Below, piece by piece: positions 52,299 to 61,209 of a stretch of 64,000 nucleotides of DNA. The translations under genes were made by a program, and so were the position numbers. Positions within the stretch are counted from its first letter, which is position 1. Each line of letters begins with the position of its first letter. Under the pieces are notes generated by a model. The model was given only the letters and a program-made list of their open reading frames with translations. It was not told where the DNA came from and made no database searches. The DNA is taken from positions 1 to 64,000 of the IMG/VR virus record IMGVR_UViG_3300019776_000564; one strand, given 5' to 3'. The stretch comes from a virus.

Positions 52299-53566
52299 TG
52301 AAGATCACTAACGCCTCGCCTCAGTTAACACCTCTTGCGCTGAAGATCGGTCTTCATCCAAAGCAAGCAGAGGTGTTCCTTGATACGACTCGATTTCGAG
52401 TCGTAGTTGCCGGCCGTCGTTGGGGTAAAACTGCCCTAGCTAAGACGGAGATGATTCAACGAGCCAAGATACCCGGTCAAAAGATTTGGTACATCGCCCC
52501 GACATACCGGATGGCGAAGCAAATCATGTGGAACGACCTTAAAGCCTCTATCCCTCGAAAGTGGATTATTCGAGAGCATGAGACTGAAATGTCCATTACG
52601 CTCCGAAATGGCTCGATCATCGAATGCAAGGGCGCAGATAACCCTGACACTCTTCGAGGCGTTGGTCTTAACTTCGTGGTAATGGACGAGTTCCAGGACA
52701 TCCGTCCTGACACTTGGACTACGATTATCCGTCCTACTTTGGCTAAAGACCGCGGTGAAGCTCTATTCATCGGTACGCCAAAGGCTTACAACCAGTTGTA
52801 TGAGGTTTATCAGTTCGGACAAGACCCTGCTCGCAAGGCATGGTCTAGCTATCAGTTCCCAACCATCACCTCACCTTTCATCCCTGAGACGGAGATCATC
52901 GAAGCTCGCAGGGATATGGACCCTCGGACATTCAGACAGGAGTTTGAGGCGTCCTTTGAAACTATGAGTGGTCGAGTCTACTACCCGTTCGATCGTCGCG
53001 AGCATTGCAGCACAGACATCAAGTTCAACCCGGGTCGACCTATCTATGTTGGCGTGGACTTTAACATTGACCCAATGTCCGCTTGCATTATGCAGCCCCA
53101 AACAAACGGCGAACTCTGGGTGGTTGATGAGATCTTCCTTCATAACTCCAACACCCTTGAGGTTTGTGAGGAACTGGAGAGAAGGTATTGGCGATATATG
53201 AGCCAGATCACAATCTTCCCTGACCCGGCCGGCGCTGCACGTCAGCACGCTCGCGGTGAATCTGACCTTGAGATCTTCAGGCAGAAAGGATTCAATCGGA
53301 TTAAGTTCCGCAGAAAGCACCCGCTTATTGCAGACCGTGTTAACAGCGTTAACCGTTTATTAAAGGACGCATCCGGCAAAATCACCCTTAAGGTGAATAC
53401 TGGATGTACAAACGTAGTCCAGTCTCTTGAGCAAACCCTGTACAAGGCAGGCAGTCGAGATATCGATAAGGCCGCAAGTATGGAGCACATCACTGACGCT
53501 ATGGGCTACTGCATTGAACTGGAACATCCGGTCAAAAAAGTTGTTATCGTCGGACACTCTCTATAA
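52298..53566 (+). CDS. terL: Terminase large subunit
   Basis: 422 aa. ATPase part: Walker A AGRRWGKT (38-45), Walker B FVVMDE (126-131), coupling motif FIGTPK (157-162). Nuclease part: GVDFNIDPMS with D254 and later acidic residues of the RNase H-like fold (TIFPDPAGAARQHAR). This packaging motor and headful/cos nuclease is well conserved. It precedes the portal, as usual. Confidence 0.93.
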   Translation: MKITNASPQLTPLALKIGLHPKQAEVFLDTTRFRVVVAGRRWGKTALAKTEMIQRAKIPGQKIWYIAPTYRMAKQIMWNDLKASIPRKWIIREHETEMSITLRNGSIIECKGADNPDTLRGVGLNFVVMDEFQDIRPDTWTTIIRPTLAKDRGEALFIGTPKAYNQLYEVYQFGQDPARKAWSSYQFPTITSPFIPETEIIEARRDMDPRTFRQEFEASFETMSGRVYYPFDRREHCSTDIKFNPGRPIYVGVDFNIDPMSACIMQPQTNGELWVVDEIFLHNSNTLEVCEELERRYWRYMSQITIFPDPAGAARQHARGESDLEIFRQKGFNRIKFRRKHPLIADRVNSVNRLLKDASGKITLKVNTGCTNVVQSLEQTLYKAGSRDIDKAASMEHITDAMGYCIELEHPVKKVVIVGHSL

Positions 53567-53574
53567 ACGCTTGC

Positions 53575-53603
53575 ACTATGGTAAATAAGTCATTTACCAT
53601 AGT
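53575..53603 (+). promoter_or_regulatory. 12-bp perfect hairpin before the portal gene
   Basis: ACTATGGTAAAT (53575-53586) pairs with ATTTACCATAGT (53592-53603) around AAGTC. A copy of the TAAACGCTTGC pseudo-palindrome (53562-53574) is immediately upstream. The hairpin lacks GC strength and a T-run, so an operator or a leader fold is more likely than a terminator. Confidence 0.5.
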
Positions 53604-53626
53604 GCCATTCAAATGTGGATACGCCC

Positions 53627-55216
53627 ATGCCAGTTGACAGTAAGACCGCCAAGGCGATAGTTGAGAGAAAGCACCCTCTTTACGAAGAGCTTGTGCCTCA
53701 CTGGGATTTCCTTGAGGCCAGTTACAGGGGTGGGCGTGGGTGGTTCAAGAACAACATCTTCCGCTACATCAAGGAAGGTGATCGCGAGTACAAGGATCGC
53801 GTAGAGCGAGCCTATCGATTCAACCATACTCGCGAAACAGTTGATCTGGTCAATAAATATCTTTTCCGAGCACCTATTGCCCGAAACTTTGATGATGCTC
53901 CCGAGAGCGTCAGAGAGTTCTGGAATGATGTGGACGAAACCGGCCTCAGCATTGACGAGTTCATGCGGATCGTTTCGCTCAAGCAATCCATTTTCGGCAG
54001 ACCTTGGATCGTAATCGATAACAGAGTTACCGATATCCCTGAGAACGCCAGCAAAGCTGACACCAAAGGTGTTGATCTTTACGCCTATATGGTTCCGCCT
54101 CAGCAGGTTCCAGACTACGCTTTCGATGAGTGTGGTGAACTGTTGTGGGTATTGATCGAGGAGCACATCCGAGACGACCAAGACCCTATTAACGGCACAG
54201 GTGACGTTTTCAAGAGATATCGCTTGTGGACTCGCACTGACTGGATGCTGTTTGAGTTCAAGAAGGGTTCCGGCAAGTCTGGCGGTAGATGGGAACAGGT
54301 CGACGAAGGTCGCCATGATCTCGGTCTTGTTCCAGCCATTCCCGCAAACAACAGCGTAATCAACGATAAGTGGGACTGCCCGGCTCTGATTGCTGAGGTT
54401 GCCTACCTAGATCGCGCAGTCTCCAACTACGCGAGTAACCTTGATGCCATCATTCAAGACCAGTCGTTCTCACAGCTTGCGATGCCGGCTCAGGGCGTAT
54501 TACCTGGCGATGACGCTTACAACAAGGTTCTCGAAATGGGGACTAAACGAGTGTTTCTGTATGACGGAGAAGCTGGAGCCGCTCCACAGTTCCTCTCTCC
54601 TGATCCGAGTCAGGCATCGCTTATCCTTTCTGCCATTGGTCAATTGATCAACGAGATCTACCATTCGGTTGGTCTTGCAGGTGAAAGAACAAAGCAGGAC
54701 AACAGCAAGGGTATCGATAACAGTTCCGGCGTTGCTAAGGCTGTGGACTTTGAAAGGGTAGTTGCATTACTCTCGTCCAAAGCAGATGCTTTGGAAGTTA
54801 TCGAAGCCAAGATGCTGAAAATTATTTGTGCGTGGTCTGGTGAAGAACTGCCAGATGATGTAGAACTTGTTACCTACCCAGTAGAGAGCCAGTTTGACGT
54901 TCGCACTCTGTACGACGAGATCGATATTGGCATGAAGCTTCGTCTTATGGGCTTGCCGCCAATGATCCTCGAAGAGCAAGTAAATCGCCTTGTAACTAAA
55001 CTCTTCCCGGGTCTAGGTGAAAAGGTGATTGAATCGATCAAAGCAGAAGTTAAGCAATGGGCAAATGAGCCACCACCGGGAGAGACTCCGGCTGGCAACA
55101 AACCCGGAAGCGACGCTGCCGCTAAGGTCGTAGAGGAAGCAAAGCGCAATCGCGCAGCGGCCTCTGAAAAGAAAACCGCCACACAAAGCCGAGAGACTGG
55201 CAAAACCAACGGCTAA
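53627..55216 (+). CDS. Portal protein
   Basis: 529 aa from ATG 53627 (GTG 53615 in frame). The family type is suggested by VERKHPLYEELVPHWDFLEASYRGG and DLVNKYLFRAP at the N-terminus, a beta-rich middle (GRPWIVIDNRVT; GLVPAIPANNSV), a long helix (AEVAYLDRAVSNYASNLDAI) and a Lys/Ala-rich disordered tail. It forms the dodecameric ring at the capsid vertex through which DNA is packaged and lies between terL and the scaffold gene, as expected. Confidence 0.85.
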   Translation: MPVDSKTAKAIVERKHPLYEELVPHWDFLEASYRGGRGWFKNNIFRYIKEGDREYKDRVERAYRFNHTRETVDLVNKYLFRAPIARNFDDAPESVREFWNDVDETGLSIDEFMRIVSLKQSIFGRPWIVIDNRVTDIPENASKADTKGVDLYAYMVPPQQVPDYAFDECGELLWVLIEEHIRDDQDPINGTGDVFKRYRLWTRTDWMLFEFKKGSGKSGGRWEQVDEGRHDLGLVPAIPANNSVINDKWDCPALIAEVAYLDRAVSNYASNLDAIIQDQSFSQLAMPAQGVLPGDDAYNKVLEMGTKRVFLYDGEAGAAPQFLSPDPSQASLILSAIGQLINEIYHSVGLAGERTKQDNSKGIDNSSGVAKAVDFERVVALLSSKADALEVIEAKMLKIICAWSGEELPDDVELVTYPVESQFDVRTLYDEIDIGMKLRLMGLPPMILEEQVNRLVTKLFPGLGEKVIESIKAEVKQWANEPPPGETPAGNKPGSDAAAKVVEEAKRNRAAASEKKTATQSRETGKTNG

Positions 55217-55239
55217 GAGAACAGCCAAAGGAGTAATAA

Positions 55240-56139
55240 ATGCACCGCTATATGATCAAGCTCTTGGGTCGCGCAGGCGTCTATCTGGACGATAACGATG
55301 GTAACGGCAACGATCTTCCAGGCGGTTTGACCGCAGAAGAAATCGCCGCTGCCGCAGCAGCGAAGGCTAAAGCCGATGCAGATGCAGCAGCCGCTGCCGC
55401 TGAGGAAGAAGCCAAACGCATCGCAGCAGATAAGGCAAATAAAGACCAAGACGGTAACAAGCCATCCGATACAGAAGCCAAGCTTCTGAAGGAACTGATG
55501 GCTCTGAAGGCCAAGCAGAAAGAAGCTGATGCTGAACTGAAGGCGTACAAAGACGCTGCCGGGGAAAGCAAGCCTGATGAGTTGAAGGCGTTGATCGATG
55601 CCAAGAAAGAAGCCGACCGGCAGGCACTCGAAAAGCGCGGCGAGTACGACCGTATCCTTGAGCAAGTGAAGACCGAGCATACGAAGGAGATCGAAGCTCT
55701 GAAGGCAGAACTGGAGGCTACAAAGCTTCTGGTGTCTCAGAAGGACGATAACCTTGTGGAACTGACCGTCGGCCGAGCTTTCAGTGAAAGCGCGTTCATT
55801 CGCGAGAAGTCCGTAATCCCGGCATCGATTGCCCGGAAAGAGTTTGGCTCTTACGTTGACATCGTTGATGGCGCAGCCGTTGTGTACGACAAGCCTCGCG
55901 GCGCAGCCGAACGCACCCCGATTGTTGGTGCAGACGGCAAGCCTAAAAGCTTTGAGGATGGTATTGCGGCACTGTATGCTGCACATCCTGAAGGCGCGGG
56001 TCTGATCAAAGCACAGGGCAAGCCCGGTGCAGGTTCGCAGAACGTTGATTTGGGCAACAAGAAGCCTGATGACAAGTCGAAAGATTCCGTCTCCGGTGTT
56101 GGCCGAATCGCTCTGGGTCTGAACAAGAAGAATCAGTAA
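55240..56139 (+). CDS. Scaffold protein (putative)
   Basis: 299 aa. AAAGGAG upstream. Ala/Lys/Glu-rich with a long coiled coil (EEIAAAAAAKAKADADAAAA; KAKQKEADAELKAYKDAAGE; KTEHTKEIEALKAELEATKL), then a Gly/Pro/Lys tail. This composition and its position right before the capsid gene fit a scaffolding protein that guides capsid assembly. The first 35 residues include an unusual DDNDGNGNDLPGG stretch. Confidence 0.8.
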   Translation: MHRYMIKLLGRAGVYLDDNDGNGNDLPGGLTAEEIAAAAAAKAKADADAAAAAAEEEAKRIAADKANKDQDGNKPSDTEAKLLKELMALKAKQKEADAELKAYKDAAGESKPDELKALIDAKKEADRQALEKRGEYDRILEQVKTEHTKEIEALKAELEATKLLVSQKDDNLVELTVGRAFSESAFIREKSVIPASIARKEFGSYVDIVDGAAVVYDKPRGAAERTPIVGADGKPKSFEDGIAALYAAHPEGAGLIKAQGKPGAGSQNVDLGNKKPDDKSKDSVSGVGRIALGLNKKNQ

Positions 56140-56214
56140 GAGCCTGACAAGGGCGGTGCTTTACTGGTACTGTGAAGAACTCATGTTTTAAAAGCTAACT
56201 AAGGAGTTAGTAGA

Positions 56215-57120
56215 ATGCCACTGTTGCGCGAAGTTGCAGAAACGCTGTCCCAAGAGGACATGCTCCGCGGCGTAATCGAAGAGATCATCCATCGTGACGA
56301 TCTGCTCGGCTTGCTGCCATTCAGCCGCACCGACGGTAAAGCGTTGGTGTATATCCGTGAACTGACCAACAGCGAAGGCACCTTCCTGGAAGTCAACGAT
56401 GTTGTGCCAGAAGGCACCAGCACCGTGGAAGAAGTCGTCACCAAGCTGCGAATCATCGCCGGCGACGTGGACGTTGACAAATTCCTGGACGAAACCATGA
56501 GCGACAAGAACAGCCAACTGGCTCTTCAAATCGCCATGAAAGCGAAGGGTATGGCTACCACCTTCCGTCGCGCTCTGGTTCTGGGCAACAACACCGTCAA
56601 TCCGAAAGAGTTCGATGGTATCCAGAAGCTGGTTGCTGACACCGGCAACTTCTTCGAGGCAGGTGTAAATGGCGCGGCTATTTCCCTGTCGATGCTGGAC
56701 GAACTGATCGACAAGCTGCAAGGTCGTCGCCCTGACGCTCTGATGATGCGTACCGGCACCCTGCGTGCTCTGAAGGCTCTGTGGCGCGCAGCCGGTGGTA
56801 ACACTGGTGGCATGATGCAGATCGACAACTTCGGTCTGTCGGTTCCTGCTCATGACGGCGTACCGATCATCCTGAACGACTTCATCCCTGTTGTCGCTCA
56901 TGGCACCGCGCCTTCGACCTGCTCGATCTACGCTCTGCGTCTGAACGAAGTTGATGGTCTGCACGGCCTGTACGGCGGTGAGTCTGCCGGTATCCGTATC
57001 GAAGATATCGGTACTGTGCAGAACAAAGACGCCACCCGTACCCGCCTGAAGTGGTACTGCGGTCTGGCTCTGAAGTCCACTGTATCGCTGGCCGCCGTTG
57101 TTGGCGTAACCAACGTGTAA
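56215..57120 (+). CDS. Major capsid protein (HK97 fold, putative)
   Basis: 301 aa. AAGGAG 9 nt upstream. Sequence runs EVVTKLRIIAGDVDVDKFLD, ARRALVLGNN, LSMLDELIDKLQGRRPDALM, FGLSVPAHDGVPIILNDFIP and RTRLKWYCGLAL, a layout typical of HK97-fold capsids: an early helix, a central P-domain helix and a C-terminal strand. It has a regular codon bias, strong ribosome-binding site and an own strong terminator, as for the most abundant virion protein. No prohead protease is seen. Confidence 0.85.
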   Translation: MPLLREVAETLSQEDMLRGVIEEIIHRDDLLGLLPFSRTDGKALVYIRELTNSEGTFLEVNDVVPEGTSTVEEVVTKLRIIAGDVDVDKFLDETMSDKNSQLALQIAMKAKGMATTFRRALVLGNNTVNPKEFDGIQKLVADTGNFFEAGVNGAAISLSMLDELIDKLQGRRPDALMMRTGTLRALKALWRAAGGNTGGMMQIDNFGLSVPAHDGVPIILNDFIPVVAHGTAPSTCSIYALRLNEVDGLHGLYGGESAGIRIEDIGTVQNKDATRTRLKWYCGLALKSTVSLAAVVGVTNV

Positions 57121-57150
57121 GTGGAAGATTGCCTCGGCAATCTGCTATAA

Positions 57151-57180
57151 AGGGGCTTGGGAAACCAAGCCCCTTTTTTA
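57151..57180 (+). terminator. Strong terminator after the capsid gene
   Basis: AGGGGCTTGG (57151-57160) pairs with CCAAGCCCCT (57165-57174) with a GAAA loop, then six T's. A second GATTGCC/GGCAATC hairpin is at 57127-57142. Confidence 0.9.
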
Positions 57181-57202
57181 ATACCTCAATTAAGGTAATC
57201 AA

Positions 57203-57898
57203 ATGAAAATTCGCATTCTGGACAAAGGCTTCGCAAACCTCACCGGCCCATTCGGCACTGTCGAATTTGTTGACGGCGTTTCCGTTGACGAAGTTTCTGC
57301 CGCCGAAGCTGCGCGTCTGGGTACTATTCTCAGCGTCGAGTGTGTCGATAGCGGCAAGAACCCTTCGACCACTCAACTGATGGTTGATATCCACGCCAAG
57401 AACACAGAAGAGCTTGGTATCAAGGCTGCCGGTCTGCGCAAAGCCACCACCGTTCAGCCACAAGTTGCTGACAACCAACCTGAGAGCGTTCCTCAGGCGA
57501 GTCATGAAACGGTAAAAGCTGTTCTCGAAGGCACTCCGGCGCTCAAGTATGACTATGACGTTGAGCAGCTTGACGCTCTGGTCAAACGTGAAGGCATTGC
57601 TGGTCTGCGAGCGTTTGCAAGCGCGTATGCAGTTAACGGTCAGAGCGTTGCAACCATCATCAAGAAGCTGATGGAGCTTAAAGCCGAGAACGTTAAGCCT
57701 GAACAGGAAGAGCCAAAGAAAGAAGAGCCTACCGCTGAAGAAGTGGAAGAAGCTCGCAAGGCTGAGATCCTGGCTGAACTGGAAGCTCTCGGCAAACGAG
57801 CAATCGCTATCGCCAGCAATTCTGAACTGACCGAAGAAGAGAAGTTGGCTCAGTTGGCTGAAGTAGATGCGGCTATCGCTGCTTTCGAGCAGGAGTAA
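57203..57898 (+). CDS. Virion or head-associated protein, 231 aa
   Basis: N-terminal 50 residues (MKIRILDKGFANLTGPFGTV) resemble small phage head proteins with an 'x-G-x-F-G-x-V-x-F-x-x-G-v-S' beta start. The remainder is a helical, Glu/Ala/Pro-rich region (QEEPKKEEPTAEEVEEARKA). It follows the capsid gene, where decoration or head-completion proteins lie. Exact function not known. Confidence 0.6.
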   Translation: MKIRILDKGFANLTGPFGTVEFVDGVSVDEVSAAEAARLGTILSVECVDSGKNPSTTQLMVDIHAKNTEELGIKAAGLRKATTVQPQVADNQPESVPQASHETVKAVLEGTPALKYDYDVEQLDALVKREGIAGLRAFASAYAVNGQSVATIIKKLMELKAENVKPEQEEPKKEEPTAEEVEEARKAEILAELEALGKRAIAIASNSELTEEEKLAQLAEVDAAIAAFEQE

Positions 57899-57904
57899 TA
57901 GGTA

Positions 57905-58729
57905 ATGGCGAGTGTCATCAATAGTGGCGCCGCCATCACTTTCCCTGTAACTCCGGGACAGAACTCGTTTCCAGCTTCAGCGGGTTCTGTATCCCTTCAG
58001 GTTACAATCGGTGATGTCGTTGTCTGGGAAGACCATACTAAAGTCCTGTGGGCTGATGCGCTGGTAAGCGGCGTAACATTCCCCTCAGCCTCTTCCGTAA
58101 TTGCAGAGCCGCAAGCCTTTGCAAAGTATTCGATCCTTCTTTGGGACGATCTCGATCAACCTCTAAACCCGGGCAGCGTCTCGTTTGAGGTTATCATCGA
58201 GTCGACCGATCTTCTTCGCGTTCTCGAAAACAGCTTTGGTCAGTGGGGAGAGTTATCGCTGCTGGCAAGAAACATGGTCAGTCTTAAGTCGTATCAGTTC
58301 GCCCAACCTGACGAACAGAAAGCGGCGTTGATTAACGCGTTCCATAATATCGCTGACGTGCATGTAAACTTCTGCCCGCCTCACAGCAGAGCGCGATGGC
58401 ATAACCAGTCTCAAATGTGGGACGGCGAGGGCGTATTCGAGGATGCTCTTGAGGGAATCTACTCAACCCGGCAGCTTACCGATGTGATTTGGGCAAAGCT
58501 CAAACCTGAAGTAAAAGACAAGCTGATGCGGGCACAGTTGATTGAGGCTAACTACCTTCTTTCGGATCAGACTCCTGAGAAGCAAAGACTTGCCGGCCTT
58601 CTGTCTCACTCTGCTGGCGAATCTGCGCATTTCTACCGAACCGTAAAACCGCTCGAACTGCCTGTCAGTAGAGCTACAGCATTGGCTTTGAAAGGAATTA
58701 TCAGCTATGTCGTTCGTATCGGCGGATAA
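57905..58729 (+). CDS. Head-tail connection protein, 274 aa (unidentified)
   Basis: The first 100 residues are beta-rich, Thr/Ser/Val-rich (INSGAAITFPVTPGQNSFPA), then a helical C-half (LIEANYLLSDQTPEKQRLAG; LELPVSRATALALKGIISYV). The helical half with ALKGI...YV is typical of gp6-like head-tail adaptors. Overlaps the next gene by 23 nt. Confidence 0.6.
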   Translation: MASVINSGAAITFPVTPGQNSFPASAGSVSLQVTIGDVVVWEDHTKVLWADALVSGVTFPSASSVIAEPQAFAKYSILLWDDLDQPLNPGSVSFEVIIESTDLLRVLENSFGQWGELSLLARNMVSLKSYQFAQPDEQKAALINAFHNIADVHVNFCPPHSRARWHNQSQMWDGEGVFEDALEGIYSTRQLTDVIWAKLKPEVKDKLMRAQLIEANYLLSDQTPEKQRLAGLLSHSAGESAHFYRTVKPLELPVSRATALALKGIISYVVRIGG

Positions 58730-59411
58730 CAAAGAGATCACGGACTCTGTATCCCGGATCAGTTCGGGCTATGCAGCTTTTGAGACGACTCTTCGCGGAG
58801 CAGTTGCAGAGGTTCTCAATGGACTCGGTAACGGCCTGTACAGTCTCTCCAATATGATTCAGCCAATTGAGTCTGTAGCTCAGCGATATCTAAGCTCAGT
58901 GAGAGAGCAGACGCTTGAAGACCTCGGGAACGTGTCTGAGAGAGCGCTGAAGACCTCCGGGGCAGAACTAGACCCAAGTGTAGCGAGTAAAGCTATAACA
59001 GTCGCTGATGCGCTTTATAAGGGCTTTGGCGTAGAGGTTGAAAACTCTATCGAGAGAGCGGTTGCCAAAGACGTTAAAACCGCTTTGGACTTCATCCGAC
59101 TACAGGTTGCTCAGGGAAGGTTTCTAGCAACTACAGATCAGCTAACCCACGACCTCGAATTTACAGTTACAGGTAAAACCAGAATTGGATCAGTTGATTT
59201 CGTTACCAGAGAAGTTAATTGGGCTTATCGTCAACAGTACAACACAATCATGGTTCACGTTCTTAGCGAGCGGGGCATCGACAATGCCGTTGTTAATGGG
59301 GGTAGTTCTGACGGCATGGTTGTAAGATTGGATATTTATGACCAAATTCAGGCAAAAATATTCCATCACAACTCGAAAAGCCTTCTACAACCCCTTGACG
59401 TAGGAATATAA
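58707..59411 (+). CDS. Hypothetical structural-module protein, 234 aa
   Basis: ATG 58707 lies inside the end of the previous gene. Helical N-half (AAFETTLRGAVAEVLNGLGN; SSVREQTLEDLGNVSERALK) and a beta C-half. No family recognised; by position it is a neck or minor capsid protein. Confidence 0.6.
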   Translation: MSFVSADNKEITDSVSRISSGYAAFETTLRGAVAEVLNGLGNGLYSLSNMIQPIESVAQRYLSSVREQTLEDLGNVSERALKTSGAELDPSVASKAITVADALYKGFGVEVENSIERAVAKDVKTALDFIRLQVAQGRFLATTDQLTHDLEFTVTGKTRIGSVDFVTREVNWAYRQQYNTIMVHVLSERGIDNAVVNGGSSDGMVVRLDIYDQIQAKIFHHNSKSLLQPLDVGI

Positions 59412-59418
59412 TGTTGTC

Positions 59419-59769
59419 ATGAGCGCATTTATTCCAACTACCGTAGGTTACATTCGCCGCGCATCCGATACGTTTTCGGTTACTGGCGATAAGACCTACG
59501 GAGATCCGATAAAAGTAGGGCTGTCCGTCGTCAGAATGGTTGACGGCTCACAGCCTACTTCCGTTCGCGCTGACACATCCGGCTCAAAGTCGTTTGCCAA
59601 CGAAAACGTTGAACAGGGAAGAGCGCTTATTCACCCTAGAGTGACCCCTAAAATTGGGGACATTCTTATTGTTGGTCAACAGCAGCTTGAGATCCAAGCT
59701 GTTAGACCGCTGTTCGATATGTACGGCGGCGTAGATCACTATCAGGTTGAGTTAACAACGTGGGTCTAA
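59419..59769 (+). CDS. Head-tail joining protein, 116 aa (putative)
   Basis: VGYIRRASDTFSVTGDKTYG ... VRMVDGSQPTSVRADTSGSK ... RVTPKIGDILIVGQQQLEIQ. Beta barrel-like, in the place where siphoviral stopper proteins are coded (before the HK97 gp10-like gene). The final D-I-L-x-V-x-G-x-x-x-E-I pattern fits a stopper. Overlaps the next gene by 10 nt. Confidence 0.6.
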   Translation: MSAFIPTTVGYIRRASDTFSVTGDKTYGDPIKVGLSVVRMVDGSQPTSVRADTSGSKSFANENVEQGRALIHPRVTPKIGDILIVGQQQLEIQAVRPLFDMYGGVDHYQVELTTWV

Positions 59770-60212
59770 CAGTCAAAGGGCTGCCGGCCGTTCAAGCTAG
59801 AATCTCCCGAACGGAGACGAAGGTTATGGAAGGCTCTCTAAGCGCTTTGCGAGCAATGGCTAAGCTGGTTGTAGCAGAAGCTGTTCGTAACGCACCAGTA
59901 GATACTGGAGAGCTTGAGAACGCTATTGTTGCGATAGAAGAGCGAAGCAGAACAGACCTTGGTCAATTCGGTCAGATCACGATCAGAGTTGGTGTTGACG
60001 TAACCAAGCTTGACCTTGAAGCTCATGGCGGTTACGACTACTCGATCAGGATGCACGAAGACCCAAATTACAACCTTGGCCCCAAGTCAGAAGCGAAACA
60101 GGCTGGTCAAGGCAATACCGTTGGCTACAAGTATCTTGAGCGCGCACTGAAGGACACTCAGGAAGAAATTCGCAGACGCGTAGAAAAAGCGATTAAAGAG
60201 GGTATCCAATAA
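59760..60212 (+). CDS. HK97 gp10-like tail completion protein, 150 aa
   Basis: GTG start. MGLTVKGLPAVQARISRTET, ARLVVAEAVRNAPVDTGELENAI (the characteristic A-x-x-A-P-V-D-T-G-x-L motif), then R-V-G and H-E-D-P. This motif is diagnostic for the HK97 gp10 family of neck/tail-completion proteins. Stop and next start share one base. Confidence 0.82.
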   Translation: MGLTVKGLPAVQARISRTETKVMEGSLSALRAMAKLVVAEAVRNAPVDTGELENAIVAIEERSRTDLGQFGQITIRVGVDVTKLDLEAHGGYDYSIRMHEDPNYNLGPKSEAKQAGQGNTVGYKYLERALKDTQEEIRRRVEKAIKEGIQ

Positions 60213-60592
60213 TGAAACTGGAAGACGCTCTGATCAGCCATATTTCAGCAAACGCACCCGGCTTAGTACAGGGCGTTTCGCTGTTTCACTCTCACATGCC
60301 AGCGGGCATCGCATCTGGAGTTCTTGTGATGACCCGTGTACCGATCGAAGTTGGTCTATACACTGGTATGCGAAATGGCACCTTCCAGGTAGTATGTCGC
60401 GACGTGAGTATTCCATTGGCTCATGATAAAGCCAGTGAAATAATCAAGGCGATATCTTCCGAAGGGGTAAGGGTAGGTACGGTGAACTTCCGGTTCATCA
60501 AACCTCAACATGAACCACTGGTGTTTCCACGCACCGAAGGCGCTCAATTTGAGGCAGCCGTGAATTACATTTTTGCAGCTAACTGGGAGTAA
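60212..60592 (+). CDS. Tail terminator protein (putative), 126 aa
   Basis: Starts at the preceding stop (AATGA). MKLEDALISHISANAPGLVQ, VLVMTRVPIEVGLY, GTFQVVCRDVSIPLAHDKAS, FIKPQHEPLVFPRTEGAQFE. Size, strand pattern and the place between gp10-like and tail tube genes match the DUF3168/minor-tail terminator group that caps the tail tube. Confidence 0.65.
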   Translation: MKLEDALISHISANAPGLVQGVSLFHSHMPAGIASGVLVMTRVPIEVGLYTGMRNGTFQVVCRDVSIPLAHDKASEIIKAISSEGVRVGTVNFRFIKPQHEPLVFPRTEGAQFEAAVNYIFAANWE

Positions 60593-60598
60593 ACCAGA

Positions 60599-61138
60599 AT
60601 GACGAGTTCTACCGAAAACATCCGAATGGGCACCTGCCGTATTCTTTATGACGGCGTTGACCTGGGCTTCACCACTGGCGGTGTCGAAGTTACTGTCGCG
60701 ACTACTACCAAAGAGATCAAGGTTGACCAGTACGGTGACACCTTGGCAAACGAGTACATCATGGGTCGAACCATCAGCGTAAAAGCGCCGTTGGTGGAAA
60801 CTACCATCGATAACATGGCTAAGATAATGCCCGGTGCAGATCTGGTTGTGGACAACACCGACCCTCTGAAGCCTAAGAAAAAGGTTGTTGCAAAATCGGG
60901 CACCGGCATCTCTTTGCTGTCGATGGCTAAAGAGCTGGTACTGCACCCAATCGCAAATGCCGAGAATGACAAGTCGGAAGACCTGACCATCCCTCTGGCT
61001 TCTACTGCGGGTGCAATGAACTTCGCCTACAAATACGATGCAGAGCGCGTGTTTGACTGCGAGTTCAAAGGCTACGCTGACGCAGAAACCGGCGTCCTGT
61101 TCATCTATGGCGACAAGGCTGTTACTGCCCTGCCATAA
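60599..61138 (+). CDS. Major tail tube protein (putative), 179 aa
   Basis: Starts 6 nt after the preceding stop. MTSSTENIRMGTCRILYDGV ... GGVEVTVATTTKEIKVDQYG ... ISVKAPLVETTIDNMAKIMP. The beta-barrel pattern with D-x-G-x-T-x-G-G and TKE-I-x-V-D-Q is typical for siphoviral tail tube proteins. No sheath gene precedes it. A hairpin follows. Confidence 0.78.
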   Translation: MTSSTENIRMGTCRILYDGVDLGFTTGGVEVTVATTTKEIKVDQYGDTLANEYIMGRTISVKAPLVETTIDNMAKIMPGADLVVDNTDPLKPKKKVVAKSGTGISLLSMAKELVLHPIANAENDKSEDLTIPLASTAGAMNFAYKYDAERVFDCEFKGYADAETGVLFIYGDKAVTALP

Positions 61139-61170
61139 TCTGGTACATTCACCGCAGTAGATCACAAATA

Positions 61171-61192
61171 AGCGTCCTCACTTGAGGACGCT
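61171..61192 (+). terminator. Hairpin after the tail tube gene
   Basis: AGCGTCCTCA (61171-61180) pairs with TGAGGACGCT (61183-61192). No T-run follows, so it may be an mRNA-stability or partial-termination element that keeps tube protein in excess. Confidence 0.5.
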
Positions 61193-61209
61193 GCACTGGA
61201 GCTTTAAAA

